Shown: piece after piece, positions 7,991 to 17,245 of the stretch | Layout of the letters: each line of letters opens with the position of its first letter | Position numbering within the stretch: position 1 is the stretch's first letter | NCBI RefSeq assembly: GCF_000756375.1 | Contig: NZ_JNFD01000035.1 | Coordinates: forward strand, 99,501 to 163,500 | Direction: 5' to 3' | DNA: 64,000 bases | Source: Sphingopyxis sp. LC81 | Lineage (GTDB): Bacteria; Pseudomonadota; Alphaproteobacteria; Sphingomonadales; Sphingomonadaceae | Made by a program: the position numbers and the translations under genes | The notes under the pieces: model-generated | Seen by the model: only the letters and a program-made list of their open reading frames with translations | Database searches by the model: none | What the model was told of the DNA's origin: nothing

Positions 7991-9633
7991 TGCGCCAACC
8001 TCAGCTTCGACATCTGCCGCGCGATCGACTGGAAATTCCTGTCCAGTTCCACCGTATTGCTCGAGGCAAGCGCCTGACCCGACGAGGCGCATCGGCCGAG
8101 ATTCCGATTCGACTCGCTCTCCTCCTCCTCCTCGGTGAGGCCGAAGGACACCACCCAGATGGTGATATTCCGCTCGCGCGCGGCCCGGCAAAGCTGCAGG
8201 AACCGGTTGGTGTGCCGCGCATCCGAATCCGCCTTGCTGGTCGAACCGACCCGTCCCATCGACCGTTCCACACCCTGGTGCGTGAACTGGGTGACCGACG
8301 TATCGATAAGGCCGTCGGTCATGAAGAGGATGTGCCGGTCGATCGGCTCGCCCTCGTCGGTGGCGTCATTTTCGTCGGCGAACAGCCCGGTCGGCGAAAT
8401 CAGCCGCGCCCCCCACGCCATACCGACGTCGTGATAGGTGCCGCCGCCCGTAAGCAGGCCATCGATATATTCGTCGAAAGTCGCCTGGTCCGCGCTCGTC
8501 ATCACCGTCAATTTCATCGCCGGATTGGGACAGGCGGCACCGCTGGCACTCGAATAGTTCGTCGATGTCACCAACGGCGCGACTTGCCGGCGATCGTGAA
8601 CGAAGGCGGGAAGGAACAATTGCCATTGGGTCTCGACTGCGGTCGTGGGCACCATGTCGATATCCATGTCGAAGGCCTCGGGCGGCGCCGTCTCGTCGGG
8701 GCCGAAAGGCGTGGTCGCCCGCTCCATGATGCAGCCGCGCCAACGGGTCGACACATTGCCTCCGTTGCTGCCCGTGGCGAACCTCAATATGGTGCCATCG
8801 GAGCCGATCGTGGGCGATCCGACAGGGAAAGTCCGATCCTCATAATGATAGACGTTCTTCGTCACCATCCGGCAGACCCATTTCCGGTTCCTTCCCGACC
8901 CCTCCCATCCGCATTCTTCTTCCTGGACCGACGTCGAGAATCGCGAGGGAATCGTGACGTCTTGCGACAGCCACGCGGCATTTTCGTCGGCGAGGATTTT
9001 TCCGACATTGACCGTGGTGCTATAGGGTACGACGCCGAAACGGAGCTGGCCGTCGCCGATGTCCGCGCTGGTCAGGGTGGCGAAGAAGGACTTCGCCGCC
9101 GCTTTCAGCCCGGTTATCTTGTTCGCCGTATCGCCTTCGTTCGTCCACTCCATCGATCCGGTCACGTCGAGCACGAGCATCACATCGATGTTGGAGATTT
9201 CGAGCCTTGCCGTGCACTCGGCAGACAGGTCGAACTGGCTCTTGCCGAAAATATACATGAGCGCGGTGGGGAGGGTCGCACTCGCGGTGCCAGCGACGTC
9301 GGCCGTGCCGTCCGCCTCCGATTCGAAGCTGATAGCCGTGGCGCCATAGCGCCCGGTCGGGAAGTTGAAGTTGAACATCTTGTTCGCTTCGGCTTCCTCG
9401 TCGGCGCCATAAGCGCCGGCCCCCATCGCGCGGCGCCCGGCGAGGACGCCGGCGTCGCACGCCTGCTGCAGGCGCAGCTGCGTCATATAGGCGCGGCCGA
9501 TGTCGACCGCCGAACCGACGATCCCGATCACGGGCACGATCGCCGCCGCGGTCAGCATGAAAGCATTGCCGCGCCGGTCGCGCAAAAGCTTTGTGACGCC
9601 GAGCCGCAGCCGGCTGAATACGGTCCCTCGCAT
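7987..9633 (-). CDS. TadG-like protein with von Willebrand factor A domain
   Basis: 548 aa. N-terminal RRGNAFMLTAAAIVPVIG is the TadE/TadG-type (Flp pilus-assembly) membrane segment at residues about 20-42. A vWA domain follows with the MIDAS motif DVTGS (D156-S160), which binds a divalent cation in this fold. The domain continues to near the C-terminus, with a large insertion containing Cys residues. TadG-like proteins are envelope components associated with Tad pili and adhesion. First gene of the coupled unit; its stop overlaps the next gene's GTG. Confidence 0.85.
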   Translation of the reverse strand: MRGTVFSRLRLGVTKLLRDRRGNAFMLTAAAIVPVIGIVGSAVDIGRAYMTQLRLQQACDAGVLAGRRAMGAGAYGADEEAEANKMFNFNFPTGRYGATAISFESEADGTADVAGTASATLPTALMYIFGKSQFDLSAECTARLEISNIDVMLVLDVTGSMEWTNEGDTANKITGLKAAAKSFFATLTSADIGDGQLRFGVVPYSTTVNVGKILADENAAWLSQDVTIPSRFSTSVQEEECGWEGSGRNRKWVCRMVTKNVYHYEDRTFPVGSPTIGSDGTILRFATGSNGGNVSTRWRGCIMERATTPFGPDETAPPEAFDMDIDMVPTTAVETQWQLFLPAFVHDRRQVAPLVTSTNYSSASGAACPNPAMKLTVMTSADQATFDEYIDGLLTGGGTYHDVGMAWGARLISPTGLFADENDATDEGEPIDRHILFMTDGLIDTSVTQFTHQGVERSMGRVGSTSKADSDARHTNRFLQLCRAARERNITIWVVSFGLTEEEEESESNRNLGRCASSGQALASSNTVELDRNFQSIARQMSKLRLAQ

Positions 9634-9835
9634 GGCCTAACCCCTCTTCGCCCCGCGACGCCCCCCACTAGATGGGCCGCTGGTATTCTCGCACCTAGGG
9701 GAGGACTGCTTACCAAAATGCTAATCGCGGCGCGGGGGACCGGTCCGGATCGGCGGTTCTGACCCGGACCGGGACAAGGTTCATCGCCTCACGGCAAAGG
9801 ATGCACAAAATATCGCCTTCTGTTATCGGCCTCCC

Positions 9836-10585
9836 ATGCCCGCGACTCCCGCCTGGCCGCCCGCCAGCACACCCCGCCTGTTCGTCGATCTGCCGCTGGG
9901 GCCCGATGCCGCCCCCATGATCGACGGCCCCGCCGCGCATTATCTGCTCAACGTGATGCGGATGAAGGCGGGCGACCCGATCCTGCTGTTCGACAATATC
10001 AGCGGCGAATGGCTCGCGGTCGTCGCCGATGCCGCGAAACGCTCGCTGACGCTGCGCATCGAGCGGCAGGTCAGCGACATCGAGCAAGTGCCCGACCTCT
10101 GGTTGTGCTTCGCGCCGGTCAAGAAGGCGCGGCTCGACTGGATCATCGAAAAGGCGACCGAGCTTGGCGTCGGCCGCCTGCAGCCGGTCATCACCGAACG
10201 CACGATCGTCGAACGCGTCAAGCGCGAGCGGCTCGAGGCGCAGATCGTGGAGGCGTGCGAGCAATGCGGGCGCACCGCGCTTCCGACGCTGGCAGAGCCC
10301 GTCAAACTGCCCCAGCTCTTGAAGGACTGGCCGACCGGGCGCGCGCTGCTGTTCGCCGACGAGGCCGGCGGTGCGCCGCTCGCCAGCGTCGACGCCCCGG
10401 CGCCGGCGGCGATCCTCACTGGTCCCGAAGGCGGCTTTACGGCGCGCGAGCGCGAGCTTCTGACCGGCCATCCCGCTGTCCGCCGCATCGCGCTCGGCCC
10501 CCGCATCCTGCGCGCCGAAACCGCGGCGATCGCCGCCGTCGGCATCTGGATGGCGCAAAATGGCGATTGGTCGGCGGGTGCGTGA
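9836..10585 (+). CDS. rsmE: 16S rRNA (uracil-1498-N3)-methyltransferase
   Basis: 249 aa, the standard RsmE length. An N-terminal PUA-like domain (about 1-80) precedes a SPOUT methyltransferase domain with LTGPEGGFTARE near residue 198 and the knot segment LGPRILRAETAAIAA at the end. It methylates U1498 of 16S rRNA using SAM. It stands alone, divergent from the vWA/TadE genes across a gap of about 200 bp. Confidence 0.94.
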   Translation: MPATPAWPPASTPRLFVDLPLGPDAAPMIDGPAAHYLLNVMRMKAGDPILLFDNISGEWLAVVADAAKRSLTLRIERQVSDIEQVPDLWLCFAPVKKARLDWIIEKATELGVGRLQPVITERTIVERVKRERLEAQIVEACEQCGRTALPTLAEPVKLPQLLKDWPTGRALLFADEAGGAPLASVDAPAPAAILTGPEGGFTARERELLTGHPAVRRIALGPRILRAETAAIAAVGIWMAQNGDWSAGA

Positions 10586-10675
10586 ATTCCCGCTTTTGTC
10601 CCGTTGCCGCACAGAAATGCGGCCGAGTTGCCGATTTTAACCCGATATTAGCTATGCGCGCCCCATAGCGGCGCC

Positions 10676-12658
10676 ATGCAACGGCGGGACCAGAGCCGAT
10701 ACCGCTGGCGTGGGGGCCAGTGTTTGCAGTCTGTGCGAGTATGTCTCATGCTCGTTTGGCTGGCGGTGACGCTTGCCAGCAATCCCGCCGCCGCACAGAC
10801 GACCACCAGCTACAGCAACACGACGACCGGCACGATCAGCGAAACCGCGACCGCGTGCGCCAGTCCGATGGTGCGAAATTTCTCCGTCGCCGCCAATGCG
10901 CAGGTCACCGATGTGAATATCGGGGTCCAGTTCACGCACAGCTATCGCGGCGACGTCCGCGCGACACTGGTTTCGCCATCCGGCACGGTGGTCAATCTGA
11001 TCACCAACGTCGGCACCTCGGCCGACAATCTGAACGTCCTGTTCGACGACAGCGCGGCGGCGAACATCTCGACCCATACGAGCAACGACAACACGGCCGC
11101 TGCGCCGCCCTATCAGCGCAGCTTCCGTCCAGAGGGATCGCTCGCGAGCTTCAACGGACAGGGCTCGGCCGGGACCTGGCAGCTCACGATCTGCGACTCG
11201 CTCAATGGCGACAGCGGCAATTTTACCCGCACCGACCTGACGCTCACGACGGTGCCGATCGCGCCGTCCGCCGACCTGTCGCTGACCAAGTCGGTAAGCA
11301 ACGCATCGCCCGCGTCGGGCGCCAGCATCAACTATATATTGAGCGTGACCAACGCGAGCGGCTCGGCGCTGACCGCGACCGGGGTGACGGTGCAGGACAC
11401 GCTACCCGCGGGCTTCGCCTTTACCGGCGCGTCGGGTTTCGGCAGCTACAACAGCACGACCGGCGTATGGACGGTCGGCAGCATCCCGCCCGGGACGACG
11501 CGGACGCTGACGATCACCGGCACCGTCACCGCCACTGCGGGGGCGAGCGTGACCAATATCGCCGAGGTCAGCGCGTCGTCGGCGTTCGACGCCGATTCGA
11601 CGCCGGGCAACGGCGCCGCGGGCGAGGATGACTATGATTCGGCGAGCTTCACCGTTTCAGGCACGCGCACCGCAGGAACACCGCCGACGCTCGTCTGCCC
11701 CGTCGGCACGACGATGCACGACTGGGACGGCGTCACCTGGGCGGCGGGAACGACGAGCGGCAGCTATGCCTTGACCGCGATCGGCACGATGAATTTCAAT
11801 ATCGGCATCAGCGGCGGCGCGTTCCTGAACAATGCGACCTATGGCGGGCAGTCGCCGACGCGCCAGAATGTCGTCACCGGCGGTTTCTCGCCCGCGCAAT
11901 TTTCGATCTTCGAGATCGTCGACATGTCCAGCCAGGCGGGCGTCGTCACCACGACGATGACGCTGCCGACCGCGGTTCCCGGCGCGCAGTTTCGCCTGTT
12001 CGACATTGACTATGCCGGGGGCCAGTTCGCCGACCGGGTGACCGTGACGGGAAGTTTCAACGGATCGCCGGTCACGCCGACGCTGACCAACGGCGTCAGC
12101 AATTATGTCATCGGCAACAGCGCCTATGGCGACGGCACCTCGGCCGACGCCAGCGCGAACGGCAACGTCGTCGTGACCTTTGCTGCGCCGGTCGATACTA
12201 TCGTCATAAGCTACGGTAACCACGGCCTGGCGCCCACCGATCCGGGGCAACAGGCGATCGCGATCCACGACATCATTTTCTGCCGCCCGACCGCGAACCT
12301 GACGATCGCCAAGACCAGCAGCGTCGTCAGCGACCCCACCAACGGAACGACAGATCCAAAGGCGATCCCCGGCGCAACGATGCGCTATTGCATCCTTGTC
12401 ACCAACAATGGCAGCGGCACCGCGACGGGCATCAACATCGCCGATCCGCTGCCCGCAAGCACGACCTTCGCTCCCGGTTCGCTGCGCAGCGGCACGAGCT
12501 GCGCGGGCGCGACGGCGGTCGAGGACGACAATGCGAGCGGCGCCGACGAAAGCGATCCGTTCGGGGCATCGATCGCCGGCAATATTGTCGCCGCGACCAC
12601 GCCGACACTCGCACCCGGCAACGCCTTGGCCATCGCCTTCGACGTGACGATCAATTGA
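10676..12658 (+). CDS. secreted P-domain / DUF11 repeat protein
   Basis: 660 aa. Signal peptide with cleavage probably after SNPAAAQ (about residue 41; an internal ATG at 10748 would give a shorter signal). Residues about 45-190 resemble the proprotein-convertase P domain, with SYRGDVRATLVSPSGT and GTWQLTICDS. Two DUF11-type beta-sandwich repeats follow, PSADLSLTKSVS (about 200-330) and TANLTIAKTSSV (about 540-660), flanking an unassigned beta-rich domain. Thr/Ser/Asp-rich, likely a surface or secreted structural protein. No cell-wall anchor or sorting tail was recognised. Confidence 0.75.
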   Translation: MQRRDQSRYRWRGGQCLQSVRVCLMLVWLAVTLASNPAAAQTTTSYSNTTTGTISETATACASPMVRNFSVAANAQVTDVNIGVQFTHSYRGDVRATLVSPSGTVVNLITNVGTSADNLNVLFDDSAAANISTHTSNDNTAAAPPYQRSFRPEGSLASFNGQGSAGTWQLTICDSLNGDSGNFTRTDLTLTTVPIAPSADLSLTKSVSNASPASGASINYILSVTNASGSALTATGVTVQDTLPAGFAFTGASGFGSYNSTTGVWTVGSIPPGTTRTLTITGTVTATAGASVTNIAEVSASSAFDADSTPGNGAAGEDDYDSASFTVSGTRTAGTPPTLVCPVGTTMHDWDGVTWAAGTTSGSYALTAIGTMNFNIGISGGAFLNNATYGGQSPTRQNVVTGGFSPAQFSIFEIVDMSSQAGVVTTTMTLPTAVPGAQFRLFDIDYAGGQFADRVTVTGSFNGSPVTPTLTNGVSNYVIGNSAYGDGTSADASANGNVVVTFAAPVDTIVISYGNHGLAPTDPGQQAIAIHDIIFCRPTANLTIAKTSSVVSDPTNGTTDPKAIPGATMRYCILVTNNGSGTATGINIADPLPASTTFAPGSLRSGTSCAGATAVEDDNASGADESDPFGASIAGNIVAATTPTLAPGNALAIAFDVTIN

Positions 12659-12765
12659 TCGGCATGGCGCCCGGATCGCGCTTCACGACGCACCTTCGCG
12701 CCGCGGTGAAATAGCGGGCGCCAACAGCCGATTGCATTCTGTACCGAACCGTATAATGGCGCGAT

Positions 12766-14139
12766 ATGAGCACGCGCACCGCCTCGGACAGCAACGATCC
12801 CATCGTCGAAAGCCGCGACCAGCTCGCGGTCCCCATGATCAAGGGCGAAAAGCCCAAGGACCGCTGGCGCATCGGCACCGAGCACGAAAAATTCGTTTAT
12901 CGCACCGCCGACCATCGCGCGCCCAGCTATGACGAACCCGGCGGCATCCACGACCTGTTGATGGCGCTGACGCGCTTCGGCTGGGAACCGGTGATCGAGG
13001 GCGGAAAGGTGATCGCGCTCGCGGGCAGCGATGGCACCGTCAGCCTCGAACCCGCAGGCCAACTCGAACTCTCGGGCGCGCCGCTCGAGAACCTGCACCA
13101 GACCTGCGCCGAAACCGGCCGCCACCTGAAACAGGTGAAAGAGGTCGGCGCCGAACTCGGCCTCGGCTTCCTCGGGCTCGGCATGTGGCCCGACAAGACG
13201 CGCGCGGAGCTGCCGATCATGCCCAAGGGGCGCTACAAGATCATGCTCGACCATATGCCGCGCGTCGGCAGCATGGGGCTCGACATGATGCTGCGCACCT
13301 GCACCGTCCAGACCAACCTCGATTATCAAAGCGAGGCCGACATGGTGCAGAAGTTCCGCGTGTCGCTGGCGCTGCAACCGCTCGCGACCGCGCTTTTCGC
13401 CAGTTCGCCCTTTACCGAGGGCAAACCCAATGGCTTCATGTCGTACCGCAGCCATATCTGGACCGACACCGATCCCGCGCGCACCGGCATGCTGCCCTTC
13501 GTGTTCGAAGATGGCTTCGGATATGAGCGTTATGTCGACTATATGCTCGACGTGCCGATGTATTTCGTCTTCCGCGACGGCAAATATATCGACGCCGCGG
13601 GACAGAGCTTCCGCGACTTCCTGAAGGGCGAGCTGCCCGCCTTGCCCGGCGAAAAGCCGCGCCTCTCCGACTGGAACGATCATCTCTCGACCGCCTTCCC
13701 CGAAGTGCGGCTCAAGAGCTTCCTCGAAATGCGCGGCGCCGACGGCGGCCCGTGGAACCGCATCTGCGCGCTTCCCGCCTTGTGGGTCGGCCTGCTCTAC
13801 GACCAGGGCGCGCTCGACGCCGCCTGGGATCTCGTCAAGGGCTGGAGCATCGAGGAGCAGCAGACGCTGCGCGACGCCGTCCCGCGCGACGGCCTTTGCG
13901 CGCCCGCCCCCGGCGGCGGCACCGTCGGCGAACTCGCGCACCGCGTCCTCGACATCGCCGCCGCGGGGCTCGCCGCACGCGGCGAGGTCAATTCGATGGG
14001 CGACAATGAAGTCGGCTTCCTCGAACCCCTCCGCCGCATCGCCAAGAACGGCAAATCCCCCGCGCACGACCTGCTCGACCGCTACGAGGGCCCGTGGGGC
14101 GGAGATCTTTCGAAAATCTACGACGAACTGAGCTTCTAA
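12766..14139 (+). CDS. gshA: glutamate--cysteine ligase, plant/alphaproteobacterial type
   Basis: 457 aa, the length of the GCS2-family enzymes of alphaproteobacteria and plants. Recognisable segments include RIGTEHEKF near residue 35, GTVSLEPAGQLELSGAP, and MLDHMPRVGSMGLDMM. It makes gamma-glutamylcysteine, the first step of glutathione synthesis. The context is suggestive: ten kilobases downstream lies a cluster rich in glutathione transferases. It is a single gene with a palindromic repeat after its stop. Confidence 0.93.
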   Translation: MSTRTASDSNDPIVESRDQLAVPMIKGEKPKDRWRIGTEHEKFVYRTADHRAPSYDEPGGIHDLLMALTRFGWEPVIEGGKVIALAGSDGTVSLEPAGQLELSGAPLENLHQTCAETGRHLKQVKEVGAELGLGFLGLGMWPDKTRAELPIMPKGRYKIMLDHMPRVGSMGLDMMLRTCTVQTNLDYQSEADMVQKFRVSLALQPLATALFASSPFTEGKPNGFMSYRSHIWTDTDPARTGMLPFVFEDGFGYERYVDYMLDVPMYFVFRDGKYIDAAGQSFRDFLKGELPALPGEKPRLSDWNDHLSTAFPEVRLKSFLEMRGADGGPWNRICALPALWVGLLYDQGALDAAWDLVKGWSIEEQQTLRDAVPRDGLCAPAPGGGTVGELAHRVLDIAAAGLAARGEVNSMGDNEVGFLEPLRRIAKNGKSPAHDLLDRYEGPWGGDLSKIYDELSF

Positions 14140-14173
14140 AACTCACCGCCGCATGGGTTGGACGTCTTTCCCC

Positions 14174-14248
14174 TCGTCATCCCGGACTTGATCCGGGATC
14201 CACGGCAGCGCTGAAGTCATGGATCCCGGATCAAGTCCGGGATGACGA
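14174..14248. repeat. palindromic intergenic repeat, family A copy 2 (perfect)
   Basis: Two exact 28-nt arms, 14174-14201 (begins TCGTCATCCCGGACTTGATC) and 14221-14248, separated by 19 nt. Each arm holds its own hairpin around CCCGGACTTGATCCGGG. It lies 34 nt after gshA. It shares the arm core with the elements at 2123 and 49171, but has a different centre, lacking the CTTCAAGAAGG segment. Confidence 0.92.
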
Positions 14249-14438
14249 TGATCGATGGCGGCGACCGCAGGCGATTGAAGCTCCCCGACACGACAGAAAA
14301 AGTGCAGCAATTGCGCAACACTGCTGACATGAAAGTCAGCGGCGCACGCTTCCGCGATTGATTGCGCGCGTGCGGAAAGCCAAAGAGCCTTTGGTTTTTC
14401 CACTCTCCCATCATCAACTCTGTTTCAGGAAGCTCGCC

Positions 14439-16700
14439 ATGCGCCACTTTCCTTCCACTATTGCTATAAGCATCGCTCTCGCCACTTCGGCCTGGGCCGC
14501 CCCCGCCGTCGCGCAGGATGCCGCCCCCGTTGCCGAAGACAGCGGCCTCGGCGACATCGTCGTCACCGCGCAGCGCCGCGAGGAAAGCCTTCAGGACGTG
14601 CCGGTGGCCGTCTCGGTGCTGTCGGGCAATACGCTCGACGCGATCACCTCGACCGGTTCGGACGTCCGCGTGCTCGCGGGCCGCGTTCCCAGCCTGAACA
14701 TCGAAAGCTCGTTCGGCCGCACCTTCCCGCGCTTCTACATCCGCGGCCTCGGCAACACCGATTTCGACCTCAACGCATCGCAGCCGGTCAGCCTCGTCTA
14801 TGACGACGTCGTGCTCGAAAATCCGATCCTCAAGGGCTTCCCGATCTTCGACCTCGACCGCGTCGAAGTGCTGCGCGGACCGCAGGGCACGCTGTTCGGC
14901 CGCAACACCCCCGCGGGCATCGTCAAGTTCGACACCGTCAAGCCCGGCAAGACCGGCGGCTATGCGCGCGCCAGCTATGGCCGCTATGGCACGACGCAGG
15001 TCGAGGTCGCGGCGGGCGCCGCCGACGACAACGGCTTCTCGGTCCGCCTGTCCACCTTGTACCAGCACCGCGACAATTGGGTCGACAATATCGCGACGAC
15101 CAAGAGCAAGGACCTCGGCGGCTATGACGACATCGCCGCGCGCCTCCAGCTCCAATATGAAAACGGCCCCTTCACCGGCCGCGTCACCGGACAGGTCCGC
15201 ATCTATGACGGCTCGGCGATCATCTTCCGCGCCAACACGCAGCTTCCGGGCAGCAACAAGCTCGTCGGCCTCGGCGGCGCGGGCACCGAATTCAAGCGCG
15301 ACGAGGTGTATCAGGACGGGCTCAATTTCCAGAAGCTCAACACCTATAACGCCGGGCTGAACCTCGAATATGATTTCGGGCCGGTGACCGCTTATTCGAT
15401 CACCTCCTACTGGAACGGCAATTTCCGCAGCCGCGGCGACATCGACGGCGGTTTCGGCGCGGCGTTCCTGCCCGTGTCGGGCCCGGGGTTGATCCCGTTC
15501 CAGGCGCAGAGCCAGGACAATGTCCCCAGCCTCGACCAGTTCACGCAGGAAATTCGCATCGCGTCGAACAACAGCGGCGGGCTCGGTTACCAGTTCGGCG
15601 CCTTCTATTTCGACGAAAAGCTCGACATTTCGAGCTTCGAGTTCGGCGGCCCGACCGACGCGACCCCCTCGGCGATCGCGATCCAGCGTCAGGACAGCGA
15701 AGCTTACGGCCTCTTCGGCTCGGTCAATTACGAGTTCGACAATGGCTTCAAGCTGCAGGCCGGCGCGCGCTACAACCATGACACGCGCGATTTCGTCGCG
15801 TCGCGTCCGGTCGAAACGCGCCCGCCCTTCGTCGTCAATCCGAACACGCCGGTCCCGCCGCAGGCGGCAAAGGTCAAGGGCAAGCTGCTGACGTGGGACG
15901 CCAGCGCGACCTATGAAGCATCGGACGACGTCACCCTCTACGCCCGCGTCGCGCGCGGCTATCGCGCGCCGTCGGTGCAGGGCCGCCTGACCTTCTCGCG
16001 CGTCATCTCGACCGCCGATCAGGAAGAGACGATGTCGTACGAAGCCGGCATCAAGACCAACTTCCTCGACAACCGCGTCCGCTTCAACCTGACCGGCTAT
16101 TATTTCGACACCAAGGATCTTCAGCTGACCGCGGTGGGCGGCACGTCGAACGTCGCGAGCCTGCTCAACGTCGACGCCAAGGGCCATGGGATCGAGGCCG
16201 AACTGCAGGCGGCGCCCGCCAAGGGCCTGACCTTCTCGATCGGCGGCGCGTGGAACATCGCCAAGATCGACGATGCCAACGCCTTCGTCGCGGGCTGCGG
16301 CTCGGCGACGCCGTGCACCGTGCTCGATCCGGCGCGCCCGGGCAGCCCCGGCATCTTCTCGATCGACGGCAACCAGCTGCCGCAGTCGCCGAAGTGGACG
16401 CTCAACTGGACCGCGGGTTATGAAATCCCCGTCGGCGACGGCGCCATCTATGCCTTCACCGACTGGTATTACCGCTCGAAGGTCCAGTTCTTCCTCTATC
16501 GCTCGGTCGAATTTTCGGACGACAAGCTGCTCGAGGGCGGCGTGCGCGTCGGCTACAAGACCGACCGCTTCGACATCGCCGGTTTCGTGCGCAACGTCAC
16601 CAACGATGAATCGCCGACCGGCGGCATCGATTTCAACAATCTGACCAGCTACGTCAACGAACCCCGCATCTATGGCATCGAAGCGGGCTTCAAATTCTAA
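14439..16700 (+). CDS. TonB-dependent receptor
   Basis: 753 aa from ATG 14439, preceded by CAGGAAG. Signal peptide ending near AAPAVAQ, then a short linker and a plug domain starting at LGDIVVTAQRREESLQDVPV. A 22-strand barrel follows, ending in the aromatic terminus of outer-membrane proteins (GIEAGFKF). The TonB-dependent family imports ligands such as siderophores, vitamins or glycans. No neighbouring periplasmic or transport gene reveals the substrate. The protein is of the iron-complex receptor type abundant in sphingomonads. Confidence 0.92.
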   Translation: MRHFPSTIAISIALATSAWAAPAVAQDAAPVAEDSGLGDIVVTAQRREESLQDVPVAVSVLSGNTLDAITSTGSDVRVLAGRVPSLNIESSFGRTFPRFYIRGLGNTDFDLNASQPVSLVYDDVVLENPILKGFPIFDLDRVEVLRGPQGTLFGRNTPAGIVKFDTVKPGKTGGYARASYGRYGTTQVEVAAGAADDNGFSVRLSTLYQHRDNWVDNIATTKSKDLGGYDDIAARLQLQYENGPFTGRVTGQVRIYDGSAIIFRANTQLPGSNKLVGLGGAGTEFKRDEVYQDGLNFQKLNTYNAGLNLEYDFGPVTAYSITSYWNGNFRSRGDIDGGFGAAFLPVSGPGLIPFQAQSQDNVPSLDQFTQEIRIASNNSGGLGYQFGAFYFDEKLDISSFEFGGPTDATPSAIAIQRQDSEAYGLFGSVNYEFDNGFKLQAGARYNHDTRDFVASRPVETRPPFVVNPNTPVPPQAAKVKGKLLTWDASATYEASDDVTLYARVARGYRAPSVQGRLTFSRVISTADQEETMSYEAGIKTNFLDNRVRFNLTGYYFDTKDLQLTAVGGTSNVASLLNVDAKGHGIEAELQAAPAKGLTFSIGGAWNIAKIDDANAFVAGCGSATPCTVLDPARPGSPGIFSIDGNQLPQSPKWTLNWTAGYEIPVGDGAIYAFTDWYYRSKVQFFLYRSVEFSDDKLLEGGVRVGYKTDRFDIAGFVRNVTNDESPTGGIDFNNLTSYVNEPRIYGIEAGFKF

Positions 16701-16707
16701 ATGCCTT

Positions 16708-16740
16708 CGATCCGCGCGGGGTTTTGCTCCGCGCGGATCG
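16708..16740 (+). terminator. probable terminator after the TonB receptor
   Basis: Perfect 12-bp stem CGATCCGCGCGG / CCGCGCGGATCG with a 9-nt loop (16720-16728), starting 8 nt after the receptor stop. Only a weak T run follows (ggcttcgttt), so efficiency is uncertain. Confidence 0.65.
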
Positions 16741-16796
16741 GGCTTCGTTTCCAATGACTTCCATGTTATCACCGCCCTGCAACGATTTGGGAGTCG

Positions 16797-17114
16797 ATGA
16801 TGCAACGTTTGACCACCAGCCTGATCGCTCTGACCTTGGCCACCAGCGCGACCGCCGCCTCCGCCAGCGATGTGAACTCGGCCGCCGCCTTCGGCGCCAA
16901 CGCCTTTTCCAAGTTCGTCAACATCTACCCGCGTACGCGCGAGGATGAGCGCAAGTGGCTGATCCAGAGGCTCGAAGCGGTGTGCAGCAGCAAGCTACGC
17001 TCCGACCAGCGCCGCTGCGACCGCGCGTGGCGGATCATCGCCGACGGCTATGCCAAATTGCAGGCGCGCCGTGCCGCCGAGGCGACATCCGCCACCGATG
17101 CGTTGAAGGACTAA
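16797..17114 (+). CDS. small exported protein of unknown function
   Basis: 105 aa, or 104 if the adjacent second ATG (16800) is used. The signal peptide is about residues 1-24, ending at ATAASA. The mature part is helical and basic, with two Cys (CSSKLRSDQRRC) that could form a disulfide. TTGGGAG upstream serves as the ribosome-binding site. I do not recognise a family. It sits between a TonB receptor and a convergent membrane methyltransferase, with no clear functional link to either. Confidence 0.7.
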   Translation: MMQRLTTSLIALTLATSATAASASDVNSAAAFGANAFSKFVNIYPRTREDERKWLIQRLEAVCSSKLRSDQRRCDRAWRIIADGYAKLQARRAAEATSATDALKD

Positions 17115-17245
17115 GGCCGAACCTCGACGCCCGAATGCGGTGAGGTGGAGCGCAGTCGCTGCGCCGCAATAGGACGCCCGGCCCCTTTCCCCGGCATGGT
17201 TTCTTCGGCACTCGACACGCCGGAAGGAGACCCCAAGGTGCCCCC

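Noticed and set aside
7753..9762. 669-codon plus-strand frame opposite the vWA gene
   Set aside because: Arg/Pro-rich shadow; the minus strand has MIDAS and TadG features with coupled starts.
14217..16805. 862-codon open frame antisense to the TonB receptor
   Set aside because: No recognisable domain, and it runs through the perfect palindrome before the receptor gene; a shadow frame.
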